Origin: Flavimaribacter sp039888615
Lineage (GTDB): Bacteria; Pseudomonadota; Alphaproteobacteria; Rhizobiales; Rhizobiaceae
Reading direction: 5' to 3' (one strand)
Length of the DNA: 64,000 nucleotides
NCBI GenBank assembly: GCA_039888615.1
Contig: JBDQQS010000003.1
The notes beneath the pieces were generated by a model that saw nothing but the letters and a program-made list of their open reading frames with translations, was not told where the DNA came from and ran no database searches. The position numbers and the translations under genes were made by a program. Below, one piece after another: positions 16,198-25,217 of the stretch (positions are counted from its first letter, which is position 1; the number at the start of each line of letters is the position of its first letter).

Positions 16198-17598
16198 TCA
16201 TCTGTTGACCAGGCCGGGATAGGGAATCGGGACAAAATCGTTTTGCGTTTCCATCCATACGGAAAGGTCGGTCAAGAGCCTGTTTCGTGTGTTTCGGTGG
16301 CTTTCGAGTTCGAAAAGATTGTGCAGTTCGCCCGGGTCCTCCGCCAGGTCGAACAGTTCGAACATCGGTCGTCCTCCGCCGTAGTAGACACCGAATTCAT
16401 TCCTTAGGCGCTTGACGCCGATCTCTTCGATCAGCGCCTTTTCTTCTTTCCATGGAATATCGGTCTGCCCATAGGGATAGCGGGGAATGGCGTTGTAGAT
16501 GAGTTTGTAACGACCGGAGATGATCGCTCTTCCAAGATCAAAAGCAATGGCGTTGTTGCCCGCCAGGCCAGTTCCGTGAGAGCCCCGCACTGCGAAAACA
16601 GCGCGGTCCAGGGGCATCGCACCCGCGCCGTTCACCAGACTGAAGCCTTCAAGGCCATCAGGCGCGGGCGTGCCCGCGAGACCGAGGATTGTCGGCATGA
16701 GATCGACACCGGAAACCAGCGCATCGTGCACGTCGCCGCCGCCCTCGCCGCCCGGCAGGCGGACAATCAATGGAACGTGTATTCCCTTTTCATAAAGCGT
16801 GCCCTTGCCCCGGTATACGGCGGCGCCGTTGTCGCCCATGAATATGATGGCGGTGTTATCCAGGAGTTCCGAATCGCCAAATACATCCATAATTCGGCCA
16901 ATAGTCGCATCCAGTCGATTGACCTCTCCGTAGTAGCTTGCGAGCGAACGGCGGGCGATTACGGAATCTGGAACTCCGGGCGGTAAGGAGATCGTATCAG
17001 GATCCGGTTCGAATTGCGTAGCCGTCGATGGCCTGTGAGGATCGGAAAAACCGATCTGCAAGAAGAATGGCCGGCCCACGGGACGCGCGGCGAGAAATTC
17101 CGAAACAAGGTCGGCTGAAGCCTCCGGTCGAACCGACAGATAATCCAGCCGGCGCGAGAACGTATCGCCAAGTGGACCGAGGCGGCCGTCATCTTTCACC
17201 CGCGTGCCGTTGAGATGATGCCCGCGTCCGACCATGCCGACGAAATAGTTTCTTCTTTTGAGGATGTCGAAAACAGTCGCCGTTTCTTCGGCAAGCGCTG
17301 CGGAAAAGCGCACGACGCCTGTCGAGAGCGGCCAAAGGCCGGTCACAATCGACGCCCGTGACTGGACGCATTGCGGCGCGGTTACGTAGGCCCTCGTGAA
17401 CAGATGCCCCTGGCGCGCAAGTGCGTCCAGAGAGGGAGTATCGAGATCCGGGTTTCCGTAGATCGCAAGATCCGGAAAACTTTGATCGTCAGACAACATC
17501 AATACAATATTGACGCGGGAGGTCTGCGCATCGGCGAGCCCGGCGGACAACAGCACGGCGCATATTCCGACAATGAAGCCAGGCAAAAAACAACGCAT
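16198..17598 (-). CDS. exported sulfatase (type I, alkaline-phosphatase fold)
   Basis: The protein has 466 residues with a signal peptide (MRCFLPGFIVGICAVLLSAG, cut near ADA-QT). Metal-site pieces are visible: NIVLMLSDDQSFPDL at the start and IIFMGDNGAAVYRGKGTLYEKGIHVPL later. The formylglycine site reads CVQSRASIVTG, so cysteine and arginine are present but the usual Pro/Ala at the third place is Gln. The HxxxR-like DPHRPSTAT and RGHHLNG resemble heparan N-sulfatase-type enzymes. It would cleave sulfate from a sugar in the periplasm. It sits beside the glycosyltransferase and sulfotransferase genes, divergent from them. Confidence 0.87.
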   Translation of the reverse strand: MRCFLPGFIVGICAVLLSAGLADAQTSRVNIVLMLSDDQSFPDLAIYGNPDLDTPSLDALARQGHLFTRAYVTAPQCVQSRASIVTGLWPLSTGVVRFSAALAEETATVFDILKRRNYFVGMVGRGHHLNGTRVKDDGRLGPLGDTFSRRLDYLSVRPEASADLVSEFLAARPVGRPFFLQIGFSDPHRPSTATQFEPDPDTISLPPGVPDSVIARRSLASYYGEVNRLDATIGRIMDVFGDSELLDNTAIIFMGDNGAAVYRGKGTLYEKGIHVPLIVRLPGGEGGGDVHDALVSGVDLMPTILGLAGTPAPDGLEGFSLVNGAGAMPLDRAVFAVRGSHGTGLAGNNAIAFDLGRAIISGRYKLIYNAIPRYPYGQTDIPWKEEKALIEEIGVKRLRNEFGVYYGGGRPMFELFDLAEDPGELHNLFELESHRNTRNRLLTDLSVWMETQNDFVPIPYPGLVNR

Positions 17599-17719
17599 GA
17601 AATTTCACTCCGGCAAAAGCAGCAACAACGCTCAAAGGTTGCGAAAGTAAAATCAATATGCAACAGAAAGTCGCATTAAGCGAGGGGTCGTCTTCGGTGA
17701 ATTGAAAACCCGATGCGCC

Positions 17720-19513
17720 ATGACCTTGGAAGACGACAGCAGACCTGATTTTTCCGCGTGGCCAATGGCCGGATCACATATTTGGCAAGCAATAATTTTT
17801 CATTCAAATCGATTACCAGCACAGCCGATGAACTGCAGAACTATCTGGACCTATTGGGAAAACAAGACCGGCAAGCATACGCCCGGATACATAAATCTTT
17901 GCCACGAAACCGTTCGCAAAACCAATCCGGATTGTCTTTTCGTGGTGCTTTCTCCGGAAAACCTGCGCCATTATCTGCCGCCGCTGTCCGTTGCGATCGA
18001 CAATCTTATTCCGAAGAAGGCCATCGAACCTTCGCTCGCGCTGAAAGCCGACATTATACGCGTGCAGATACTCAAAGCACATGGCGGAATATGGATCGAC
18101 TCCGATTGCATTGCCCTCGGACGGCTCGGTCATCTCTTCGAGATCCTCGAACGAAAGGGATTTTTCGCAATCGATAAGAGCGGCCCCAATGGCGTTTTCT
18201 ATGCAAACAACCTCATTGGCTCGGCGCCCGGCGGAAACATCATCAGCGCATATGCCGACGAGCAAGTCGGGCTGGTGACGGAAAAACAGAGATTCGGCGC
18301 GACGTATGACTGGACTGAGCTCGGTTCAACAATGCTCACCCGCGTTGTTCAGGACCACCTTGCGACGGACTTCGAACCGCTGGACGAAGCGCTCTACCAC
18401 CCGCTCGGTTTCCAAGATCACGAGAAGTTTCTGCTCATCGACTACAACGGATCGACACGCCCCGAACTCGATGCATGCCACACCGTGATGCTCTACAACA
18501 ACCTGTTCCCGGACAGCCTGAAAGGCATGACCGAGCAACAGTTGCTGGCGTCGCCGACGATGCTCGGTTCGATACTACGCAGCGTCATTACGGACAGGCC
18601 AAAGGACAACTGCCCATCGACGCGGACCAGTTCGAGAAAACCGGTCGGATATCGCGACATTGCATTGATTTTCTCCACGCTGCGGAGACCGGAGTCCTCC
18701 CAGCTTTTCGTGGCGTCCGTTCGAAGATATTTGCCGCCCGAGATCACGATCCACATTGCGGTCCAGGGCGATGACCTGACCGATTATCAGGCGCTGCAGA
18801 ATTCGCCCGGCATGCATCTTTATCCCGTGCCGGAGGATTACGGGCTCTCTGCGTCGCGAAACCTTCTGCTCGACAACACCGACGAACCCGTCATTTTTCT
18901 CTGTGACGACGACTTTCTCGTGACGCCGCGCACGCGGCTGGATGTGGCGCTGGCGATCTGGAACGATCATCCGGAAATCAAAATCCTCGGCGGCATGTTC
19001 GAGAATTTCAACTATTCCGAAGATGGTGAACTGACAAACCGTCGTTACACGAGCTTCGACCACAAAATCGTTGATCACAAACTCCTGCCGGACACGAAGA
19101 TTTTCATCCCCCAACAGTATCTGGCGAAAGAACACCACTATGTCGATGAGACCCACTATTTCTACTACACCGACACGGTGAACAATTTCGCACTGATGGA
19201 TCGCGCCTTTCTCGACGAGACAGGCCTGCGTTGGGACGATGACCTGAAAATTTCAGGAGAACACGAGGATTTCTATCTTGCCCTGCACCGCGGGAATGCC
19301 GCGTCGCAGAACGCAGTCGCATTTACAAATGCGCTCTTCGTCGAACACCACCGCCATACGAACCCGGCTTACAAATCGAAGCGAGAAAGGAAGCAGTTTC
19401 ATATCAGAAGCATGGAGAAATCCTCCAGCAAAACCTGGGTGTTTTTGGGCAAACGAATCGAAAGCGTCGAATCCGGAAATTTCAGGGAACACAAACATCC
19501 ACGAAACAAGTAA
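17720..19513 (+). CDS. two-domain glycosyltransferase (capsule-type GT plus GT12-like GT)
   Basis: The N-terminal domain (about residues 37-290) resembles capsular polysaccharide synthesis transferases: NCRTIWTYWENKTG, then LKADIIRVQILKAHGGIWIDSDCIALG with a DSD metal motif. The C-terminal domain (about 305-580) resembles beta-1,4-GalNAc transferases of the GT12/GT2 kind: GLSASRNLLLDN, FLCDDDFLVTPRTRLDVAL and the acceptor-side base in DDLKISGEHEDFYLAL. So it may add two sugars in sequence. The start is unclear: TTG 17702, ATG 17720 or ATG 17828 (MNCRTIW, at the domain edge) are possible and none has a clear ribosome site. The next gene follows after 8 bases. Confidence 0.82.
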   Translation: MTLEDDSRPDFSAWPMAGSHIWQAIIFHSNRLPAQPMNCRTIWTYWENKTGKHTPGYINLCHETVRKTNPDCLFVVLSPENLRHYLPPLSVAIDNLIPKKAIEPSLALKADIIRVQILKAHGGIWIDSDCIALGRLGHLFEILERKGFFAIDKSGPNGVFYANNLIGSAPGGNIISAYADEQVGLVTEKQRFGATYDWTELGSTMLTRVVQDHLATDFEPLDEALYHPLGFQDHEKFLLIDYNGSTRPELDACHTVMLYNNLFPDSLKGMTEQQLLASPTMLGSILRSVITDRPKDNCPSTRTSSRKPVGYRDIALIFSTLRRPESSQLFVASVRRYLPPEITIHIAVQGDDLTDYQALQNSPGMHLYPVPEDYGLSASRNLLLDNTDEPVIFLCDDDFLVTPRTRLDVALAIWNDHPEIKILGGMFENFNYSEDGELTNRRYTSFDHKIVDHKLLPDTKIFIPQQYLAKEHHYVDETHYFYYTDTVNNFALMDRAFLDETGLRWDDDLKISGEHEDFYLALHRGNAASQNAVAFTNALFVEHHRHTNPAYKSKRERKQFHIRSMEKSSSKTWVFLGKRIESVESGNFREHKHPRNK

Positions 19514-19521
19514 TTTGAGAC

Positions 19522-21597
19522 ATGATTTATACGGAAGCTGTAAGAAATTTGCTGAACAGGAATTTCTGGGAGGGGTTGGTTACAAATGACATTCTGTGGT
19601 CCGAAAGATATCCATATCTCTACGGCGCATGTTCGAAAAACGCCTGCTCGTCGATAAAATACAATCTGGCGCTGATTGAAAACGATCAGGAGCATTTTGA
19701 CGGAAGCCCCCACAACCGCAGGGCAACCGGACTGAGGGGACTGTTCCAGACGAACGAGCAAAAGCTGGCCACATTGCTGCAATCGCCAGAGGTGTTTCGC
19801 TTCAATTTCTGCCGGGATCCCTACGCCCGTCTTGTGTCGGCTTATGAAAACCGGATCTTGTCTCTGGGTCTTGAGAGCTACGATCTGGTTGATGCCGCGA
19901 CGAAAGAATTCAAAATGAACCGGACCGCAATTCTGGCGCACAAGACAGGCAGGCATTCATCGTCGGTGGACCTCGATGAAGCAATCGAATTTGGAGATTT
20001 CATCCGTTTCATTTGCGATCAGGACTATTTCGAAATGGATCGTCACTGGTATCCCCAGGCACGGTCCATGCATATCGATGTTATCGACTACCACTTCACG
20101 GGCAGACTCGAGAGTTTCGATCAGGACTGGCGGATCGTCCATGAAACGATTACAGGCGGGACGGAAGCCGAGCCTGCAACGCGACTGAACTCCACCCGCA
20201 AGCGAGCGGAGGCGCATGATCAGATTCCGCAGGATCTGCGACGCCTGATCGCCAAAAAATACGAAGAGGATTTCGACGCGTTTCAATATCCTACGGGATT
20301 GCGCGCCACGACCACGATACCAAAGACCAACATCAAACAAGCGACGCCTACCAAAGCCTCGAACATGCGCGCCGCGCTTCCGAGAGTTCTGTTTGTGATA
20401 GATGCGAGAGACGATGCTTTTCGTCTCCGCCCGACCCTGGCCAGCATCGAAAGGCTGACGTCAGCGCCTTGCTCGGTTGCGGCAATCGTTTCAAGCAATT
20501 ATTCCGGCTTTGCGCACTACCTGACAGGCCAAGTTGACGAAGTCGCACAAGCTGATTCCCTCGAGCCGCTGAACCGCCTGGGAACGCTCTTCAAGGAAGC
20601 GGACGCGGATCGAGACATCGTTGTGTTTCTCAGAGCGGGCGAAGAAGTCCCGGACCGCTTCGCCTTTCACGAAGCCTGCCATCTGCTCGCACAGCGCCCC
20701 GAAACGAAAGTAGTCGCCGGACTGAATGCCATCATCTGCTATGATGAGTGGGGTAAACCCCAAAGCCGAAAGTGGAACAACACGGCAAGCTATTTTGTCT
20801 CGAGGCCGGATGAACCCGGCGAAATCCTGATACCGACCGATTTTCTGGATCCACCGAAATATGGCGTCGAGAACTGGCATCAGATCTGTGAGGCGTTCTG
20901 GGGGCCGTTTGTCTGTTCCCTGCGGACATTCCGCGAGATGAGTGAAGCAGGCGGAGAGTATTGTTCGATGGCAGGCTTATGCCTCGCCATGGCGCGCAAA
21001 TGGAGCTTCTGCGCTAACGGCGCTGTAGCGTTCTATCCGAAATTCATCGCAATCGAGAAAGTGCACGGCGCCCGCAATGCGATCAACCGGGGCTTCCCGG
21101 CTGAAGATATCAGGCGCTATTTTGCAGAGTACGACAAAGGCTCGCTAGACATATTGGGACTGGAAAGCTGGATGGAGGATACTTCAGGCAAACTTTCGAC
21201 ACGCGAATTTCAATTCATGGACGTCGATAACCAGGGCATGCATGACAAGTCGCGCGAACAAACGCTCTCCCATGCCTTTGATTCCGAATTCGGTTCGAGA
21301 ACGCCGCACTGGAACGCATTGAGATCGAAACCGAACGACGCGTCCGTCGCACCACCTGCAAACGGCTCTGGTCTTGACGGCCAGGCGTCACGGAATGCGA
21401 ACAGGTCCCGCAGGAAGTCGGAGATACAGCCGCAAACAATTGATGATGTGCGCGACAAATACGGCATTCTGATCAATGCGGACGGATTTGAAATCATCTC
21501 AACGCGGCGGCTGATGAGAAATGCCGCGTTGGATTTCATTCGAAGACCGTTTCTAAAGAAACCGCCGCCGAATAATTCGGGGCCGAACATTAATTAA
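19522..21597 (+). CDS. sulfotransferase fused to a GT-A-like domain
   Basis: The 691-residue protein starts with a sulfotransferase domain (about 1-260). The 5'-phosphosulfate loop is GACSKNACSSIKYN and the 3'-phosphate segment is NFCRDPYARLVSAYENRIL. Both bind the sulfate donor PAPS. A linker leads to a second domain (about 285-530) that looks like a GT-A glycosyltransferase (LPRVLFVIDARDDAFRLRPTLAS, DRDIVVFLRAGEEVPD), but the DxD is not kept (RAGEE), so it may be inactive or only bind sugar. The last 150 residues are polar and low in complexity. With the preceding glycosyltransferase it probably builds a sulfated surface glycan. Its stop overlaps the stop of the convergent M24 gene. Confidence 0.8.
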   Translation: MIYTEAVRNLLNRNFWEGLVTNDILWSERYPYLYGACSKNACSSIKYNLALIENDQEHFDGSPHNRRATGLRGLFQTNEQKLATLLQSPEVFRFNFCRDPYARLVSAYENRILSLGLESYDLVDAATKEFKMNRTAILAHKTGRHSSSVDLDEAIEFGDFIRFICDQDYFEMDRHWYPQARSMHIDVIDYHFTGRLESFDQDWRIVHETITGGTEAEPATRLNSTRKRAEAHDQIPQDLRRLIAKKYEEDFDAFQYPTGLRATTTIPKTNIKQATPTKASNMRAALPRVLFVIDARDDAFRLRPTLASIERLTSAPCSVAAIVSSNYSGFAHYLTGQVDEVAQADSLEPLNRLGTLFKEADADRDIVVFLRAGEEVPDRFAFHEACHLLAQRPETKVVAGLNAIICYDEWGKPQSRKWNNTASYFVSRPDEPGEILIPTDFLDPPKYGVENWHQICEAFWGPFVCSLRTFREMSEAGGEYCSMAGLCLAMARKWSFCANGAVAFYPKFIAIEKVHGARNAINRGFPAEDIRRYFAEYDKGSLDILGLESWMEDTSGKLSTREFQFMDVDNQGMHDKSREQTLSHAFDSEFGSRTPHWNALRSKPNDASVAPPANGSGLDGQASRNANRSRRKSEIQPQTIDDVRDKYGILINADGFEIISTRRLMRNAALDFIRRPFLKKPPPNNSGPNIN

Positions 21598-22858
21598 GCA
21601 GGCTGTCCTCGAAAGGAAAGCGCGATAGCAACTCAACGCCGGTGTCTGTGATCAGAACCTGCTGTTCAAGTTTGACGCCTTCGCAACCGCCCTCCTCGCC
21701 GATATAGCTTTCCACGCAAAGCGTCATGCCCGGTTCGATCACCCCGTCGTAACCGGCGTCAGGAAAATCACCGCTGTGATAGAGATAGGGATACTCGCCG
21801 GTCATCCCGCAGCCGTGGGCGGAGAGATAGTAGCGGTTGGCGTGGTAGCGCTCGGGAATATCCCATGCCTGGTCGGCGTACTCGCGAAATGACAGACCCG
21901 GCTTCAGAACGCCCATATTGTATTTCACCTGTTCGTAAGCGACCTGGTAGAGCGTCTTTTGCATTTGCGTCGGTTCGCACGGACCGGAATGAAAGGTGCG
22001 AGAAAAATCAGAGTAATATCCGTGGCAACCCACGACATCCGTATCGAGCGCGATCAGTTCGTTTTCGCCGATGATCCGGTGAGCGGCCTCCTGAAACCAC
22101 GGATTTGTCCGCTGGCCGGAGTTCAGGAGACGGGTTTCGCAATAGTCTCCGTTTTGCATGATGACCGACTTGTGCAGGACGGACCAGAGTTCATTTTCAG
22201 TCAGGCCGGGACGTATGGCGTCGCGCATCTTTTCAACGGCGACTTCGGTCGCGCGAAGCGATGCGTTGACGCATTTCATCTCCTCGGATGATTTGATCGC
22301 GCGAGCCATTTCAACGGGCTGCTGAGCGTCCACGATAACCAGTCCATGGCTTTCAAGAGCGATGGCGGATCCAGCGTTCAACCGCTCGAGCCCGACCGTT
22401 GCGGCAGGCCCTGCCAGCTCCGTTATGAGGCTCGCCATTTCAGCCGCCCAGCGGTGCTGGCGCGCCGCTATCTCCGGGCCGGCGGCGACAAAACTTGCGG
22501 TAATCGCCGGGCGCACTTCGTCGATTGTTTCGAACCCGTCGGCCAGATGCATGCAACCCGTAAACTCAAACAATATCGATCGATTCGCCGTCAGCAGCAG
22601 ATAGCGGGACGGCGCATTGCGCATCGAAAAGACCTGCATGTTGCGGGTCCCGGTCGCATAGCGGATGTTTATTGGATCGGACAGGATAACGGCGTCGACG
22701 CCGTAGGCAACCATCTGTTCGCGAACGCGGCGCTGGCGATAGGCGCGAACTACCTTCAGATCGATGCCTTCGCTTTCCGGCGCCCTGTCCAGAAGCGCAA
22801 TGCCAGACAAATCGCTACGATCAGCGTGCCAGTCGAAATTCGCCACCTTTAACTCCAA
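21590..22858 (-). CDS. M24-family protein related to DddP (DMSP lyase family)
   Basis: The 422 residues have the pita-bread fold of M24 peptidases and long matches to DddP as I remember it (SDPINIRYATGTRNMQ, ETRLLNSGQRTNPWFQE). The six metal ligands of DddP are all present: D-x-D in ALDTDVVG, D in YYSDFSRT, H in SAHGCGMTGEYP, E in CVESYIG and E in KLEQQVLI. DddP has an aspartate shortly after the HGxG histidine (CDEWP). Here the same place is glycine (TGEYP). That aspartate is, from memory, proposed as the catalytic base of DMSP cleavage. So DMSP lyase activity is doubtful, and a Xaa-Pro dipeptidase-like or other C-N/C-S cleaving role is possible. Confidence 0.8.
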   Translation of the reverse strand: MELKVANFDWHADRSDLSGIALLDRAPESEGIDLKVVRAYRQRRVREQMVAYGVDAVILSDPINIRYATGTRNMQVFSMRNAPSRYLLLTANRSILFEFTGCMHLADGFETIDEVRPAITASFVAAGPEIAARQHRWAAEMASLITELAGPAATVGLERLNAGSAIALESHGLVIVDAQQPVEMARAIKSSEEMKCVNASLRATEVAVEKMRDAIRPGLTENELWSVLHKSVIMQNGDYCETRLLNSGQRTNPWFQEAAHRIIGENELIALDTDVVGCHGYYSDFSRTFHSGPCEPTQMQKTLYQVAYEQVKYNMGVLKPGLSFREYADQAWDIPERYHANRYYLSAHGCGMTGEYPYLYHSGDFPDAGYDGVIEPGMTLCVESYIGEEGGCEGVKLEQQVLITDTGVELLSRFPFEDSLLN

Positions 22859-23037
22859 TACGATCAGCCATGCAAATTGCCGAAACGCAATCTAGCAGAT
22901 GACCGCCAAAGGAGAAGTTTGATGATGCGACCGCATTTGTCGCAAATCCCGCCGCAAGCCTCATCACTTCGATCGAACGCAAGGCGCAATGCATCATTGC
23001 ATCGTAAAGTCAGCATTGCACTTTTTGATTGATTATT

Positions 23038-23892
23038 CTACCAGAGCGAATAGCGAAGGGAGAACCTGATTTCCTGGCTGGTGAAGCCGTCATCCGAGCT
23101 TTGCGTTCCGCTCGCTCCGGCGCCGACAGCGGTCGAATCATAGCCGTACTTGCCGCCGGAAGCGATGTCCGTGAAGCGATAGCCCAAATCAGCTTTCAGA
23201 TTGCGGGTGATGTCGTAGGCAATGCCGGCCATGAGGGAATAAGTGAATCTCCAGGAACCCAATCCCTCATGAAACTGTGTCCCGAACGTCGCCCCTGCGC
23301 AGTCTGCAATGCCGTTGATGCAGGTGTCTTTTGAAATATAGTTGTCGTAGTTCACATACGTCATGCCAACGCCCGCGCCGAAATAGGGCGTAAAACCGGC
23401 ATAGGTTCCGAGATCGACGTAGCCATTGACCATGCCGCCGCGCGCCGTGAAGTCTGATTCGCCAGAGCGCGAGCACCCGGTGCCGTCCGGTCCGCCAGGC
23501 AGTGCGAGACATGGATAGGCAGAAACGCCGGTTCCCGAAAAATCACCGCCAAAGGCGTTGAACATGGCTTCTGCGCGAAACCAGTCGGTAAACTGGTAAC
23601 CGGCTCCAAGGCCATAGGTGAAATCCGAATTGAACTCGGACGAGCTGTAAGGTTGATCGTAATATTCGAGCGTAAATGGATCGAAGACCCGGTAGGACGA
23701 AGCCGATCCATTGAATGATACATTGTACCCGACATCGCCGCGCAGATACCATCCGCTGCCAATCTCGACCGGTACGGTGTTCTGGAGTTCCGGAGCATAG
23801 AGAATATCGTCCAGGTCTGCTGCGCCCGCAGGCGCAGAAGCGCAAAGGATGAGCGTCAGGACAAGCGCCGGTTTTGTTCTGTGAAACATCAT
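23038..23892 (-). CDS. outer-membrane beta-barrel protein (Omp25/31-like), copy 1
   Basis: The 284-residue protein has a signal peptide (KPALVLTLILCASAPAGA, cut before ADLDD) and alternating hydrophobic strands rich in Tyr, Gly and Phe (GSGWYLRGDVGYNVSFNG, TYGLGAGYQFTDWFRAEA). It ends in a terminal aromatic residue (SLRYSLW), the signal for barrel insertion. Four cysteines in the loop regions may form disulfides. It is a paralogue of the next gene (24090-24947): both share WRFTYxLxAGxxY and the same overall plan. Such proteins are abundant structural barrels in Hyphomicrobiales. Confidence 0.85.
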   Translation of the reverse strand: MMFHRTKPALVLTLILCASAPAGAADLDDILYAPELQNTVPVEIGSGWYLRGDVGYNVSFNGSASSYRVFDPFTLEYYDQPYSSSEFNSDFTYGLGAGYQFTDWFRAEAMFNAFGGDFSGTGVSAYPCLALPGGPDGTGCSRSGESDFTARGGMVNGYVDLGTYAGFTPYFGAGVGMTYVNYDNYISKDTCINGIADCAGATFGTQFHEGLGSWRFTYSLMAGIAYDITRNLKADLGYRFTDIASGGKYGYDSTAVGAGASGTQSSDDGFTSQEIRFSLRYSLW

Positions 23893-24027
23893 GAACGATA
23901 CCCCCTTGTATCGGCGGAATGATTAACTGCTTTGCCGACATCCTATCCGCGCACTGGTTAAGTTGCGGTTAAGCATGTTTGTTAAGGACGTTTCTTTACC
24001 GGTCATTATCCATAGGCAGCCAGGCGC

Positions 24028-24058
24028 AAAAAAAACGCCGCCTGCATGGCAGGCGGCG
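24028..24058 (-). terminator. rho-independent terminator after the second barrel gene
   Basis: A perfect 10-bp stem (CGCCGCCTGC / GCAGGCGGCG) with the 3-base loop ATG lies 31 bases after the stop of the gene at 24090. Eight As on the plus strand (24028-24035) give a U-run at the end of the minus-strand transcript. Confidence 0.9.
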
Positions 24059-24089
24059 CTTGTTAAATCGCTGGATCGTTGCTGCAGAA

Positions 24090-24947
24090 TTACTTGTAGA
24101 CGATCGGCTCGTAGGGAACATAGGGTTCCGGAGAACAGTCGCGACCCGGATAGAACCTCAAACCGGCGACAGCCGAGTGGATGTCGATGCCGCGGTCGTA
24201 GCCTGGACCGCCGCCAGCCGCGTATCCGAACATCTCGCCGCCATTGATATGCTGGTAGCGATAGGAGACGTCGCCCACGAGATCGCAGCGGAAGCGGTAG
24301 GAAAGACCCGCCGACAACTGATAGGTGAATCTCCAGTTTTTCTGTCCTTCATGCGAAAACGACGGATCGCAGTTCCACGGATTTCCTGTCTCGCAGCTCT
24401 GGTTGTTGAGGTTTCCGTAAGACACGTAGCTTCCGCCAATGCCACCGCCTATGAACGGTATGATGGCCGCTGACCCTTCACTCCAGAAGTCGAAATCCAC
24501 GTAGGCGCTGGCCATGAGCGAGTAGGCGCTCCAACTCGCAGTGTCGGTTGAAACGCAGTCGAGCGCCACGCCGCACGATCCGCTCGTCGATCCGTTGAAA
24601 TCGGCGCTTGCGTTATAGGAGAGGCTGAGCTCGGTCCGAAGAAACCGGTTGATCTGGTAGCCCGCGGCGCCCTCGATCAGCCAGGTATCGGAAAGGTCGT
24701 GTTTGTCGAATGTGCCGCTCGCTCCGGGCGCGCCGTACAATGTGTAGTCTATGCCGTCCATGATCGGCCAGGAATACCCGGCGCCGACACGGAGATAGAA
24801 CCCTTCCCAGATCACATCCGTCGATCCGCGAATTTCCGCGTCATAAAGGGGAGCCGGTTCGACAGGCAAATCTTCGATAGTATCGGCGGCCCAGGATGGC
24901 CCGGCAATCAGAGCGACGCTCGCTGCAAGACCCAAATATTTAATCAT
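24090..24947 (-). CDS. outer-membrane beta-barrel protein (Omp25/31-like), copy 2
   Basis: The 285-residue protein has a signal peptide (MIKYLGLAASVALIAGPSWA, cut before ADTIED). Barrel strands include WEGFYLRVGAGYSWPI, GAAGYQINRFLRTELSLSY and IPFIGGGIGGSYVSY. It is a paralogue of the gene at 23038-23892: NWRFTYQLSAGLSYRF matches SWRFTYSLMAGIAYDI. Here the C-terminus ends PYEPIVYK and not in an aromatic residue, so the last strand is probably RGIDIHSAVAGLRFYPG with a short tail after it. Two pairs of cysteines sit in extracellular loops. A strong terminator follows. Confidence 0.85.
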   Translation of the reverse strand: MIKYLGLAASVALIAGPSWAADTIEDLPVEPAPLYDAEIRGSTDVIWEGFYLRVGAGYSWPIMDGIDYTLYGAPGASGTFDKHDLSDTWLIEGAAGYQINRFLRTELSLSYNASADFNGSTSGSCGVALDCVSTDTASWSAYSLMASAYVDFDFWSEGSAAIIPFIGGGIGGSYVSYGNLNNQSCETGNPWNCDPSFSHEGQKNWRFTYQLSAGLSYRFRCDLVGDVSYRYQHINGGEMFGYAAGGGPGYDRGIDIHSAVAGLRFYPGRDCSPEPYVPYEPIVYK

Positions 24948-25217
24948 AACATAAACTCCGACCGTACAAATGCGGACCCGTGTCTGCTCGCAATAGATCC
25001 TGCGTGTCCAGAGTATCGGAGCAAAAGGTTAAAACGTCGTTAGCTATAACGATTCACCTTGTTCCATAAAAAAATATCTCAAAAACAACTGCTTAAATGA
25101 CTGCAAGCTTAGTTGCGACTGATACCGCAAGTTGGGCGCGCGGACGCCGTGCATGTCGCCGGAAGCCCGCGGCGTCAGGTCAGTTACCGGGAATTCGAAA
25201 TGTTGAAAGAACCGAAA

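Noticed and set aside
21590..22858. A confident call as the DMSP lyase DddP.
   Set aside because: The presumed base aspartate is replaced by glycine, so I only call it DddP-like.
22986..23019. GCAATG/CATTGC hairpins between the first barrel gene and the M24 gene.
   Set aside because: They overlap in more than one pairing and the T-run would serve the plus strand, where no gene ends. Not listed as a terminator.
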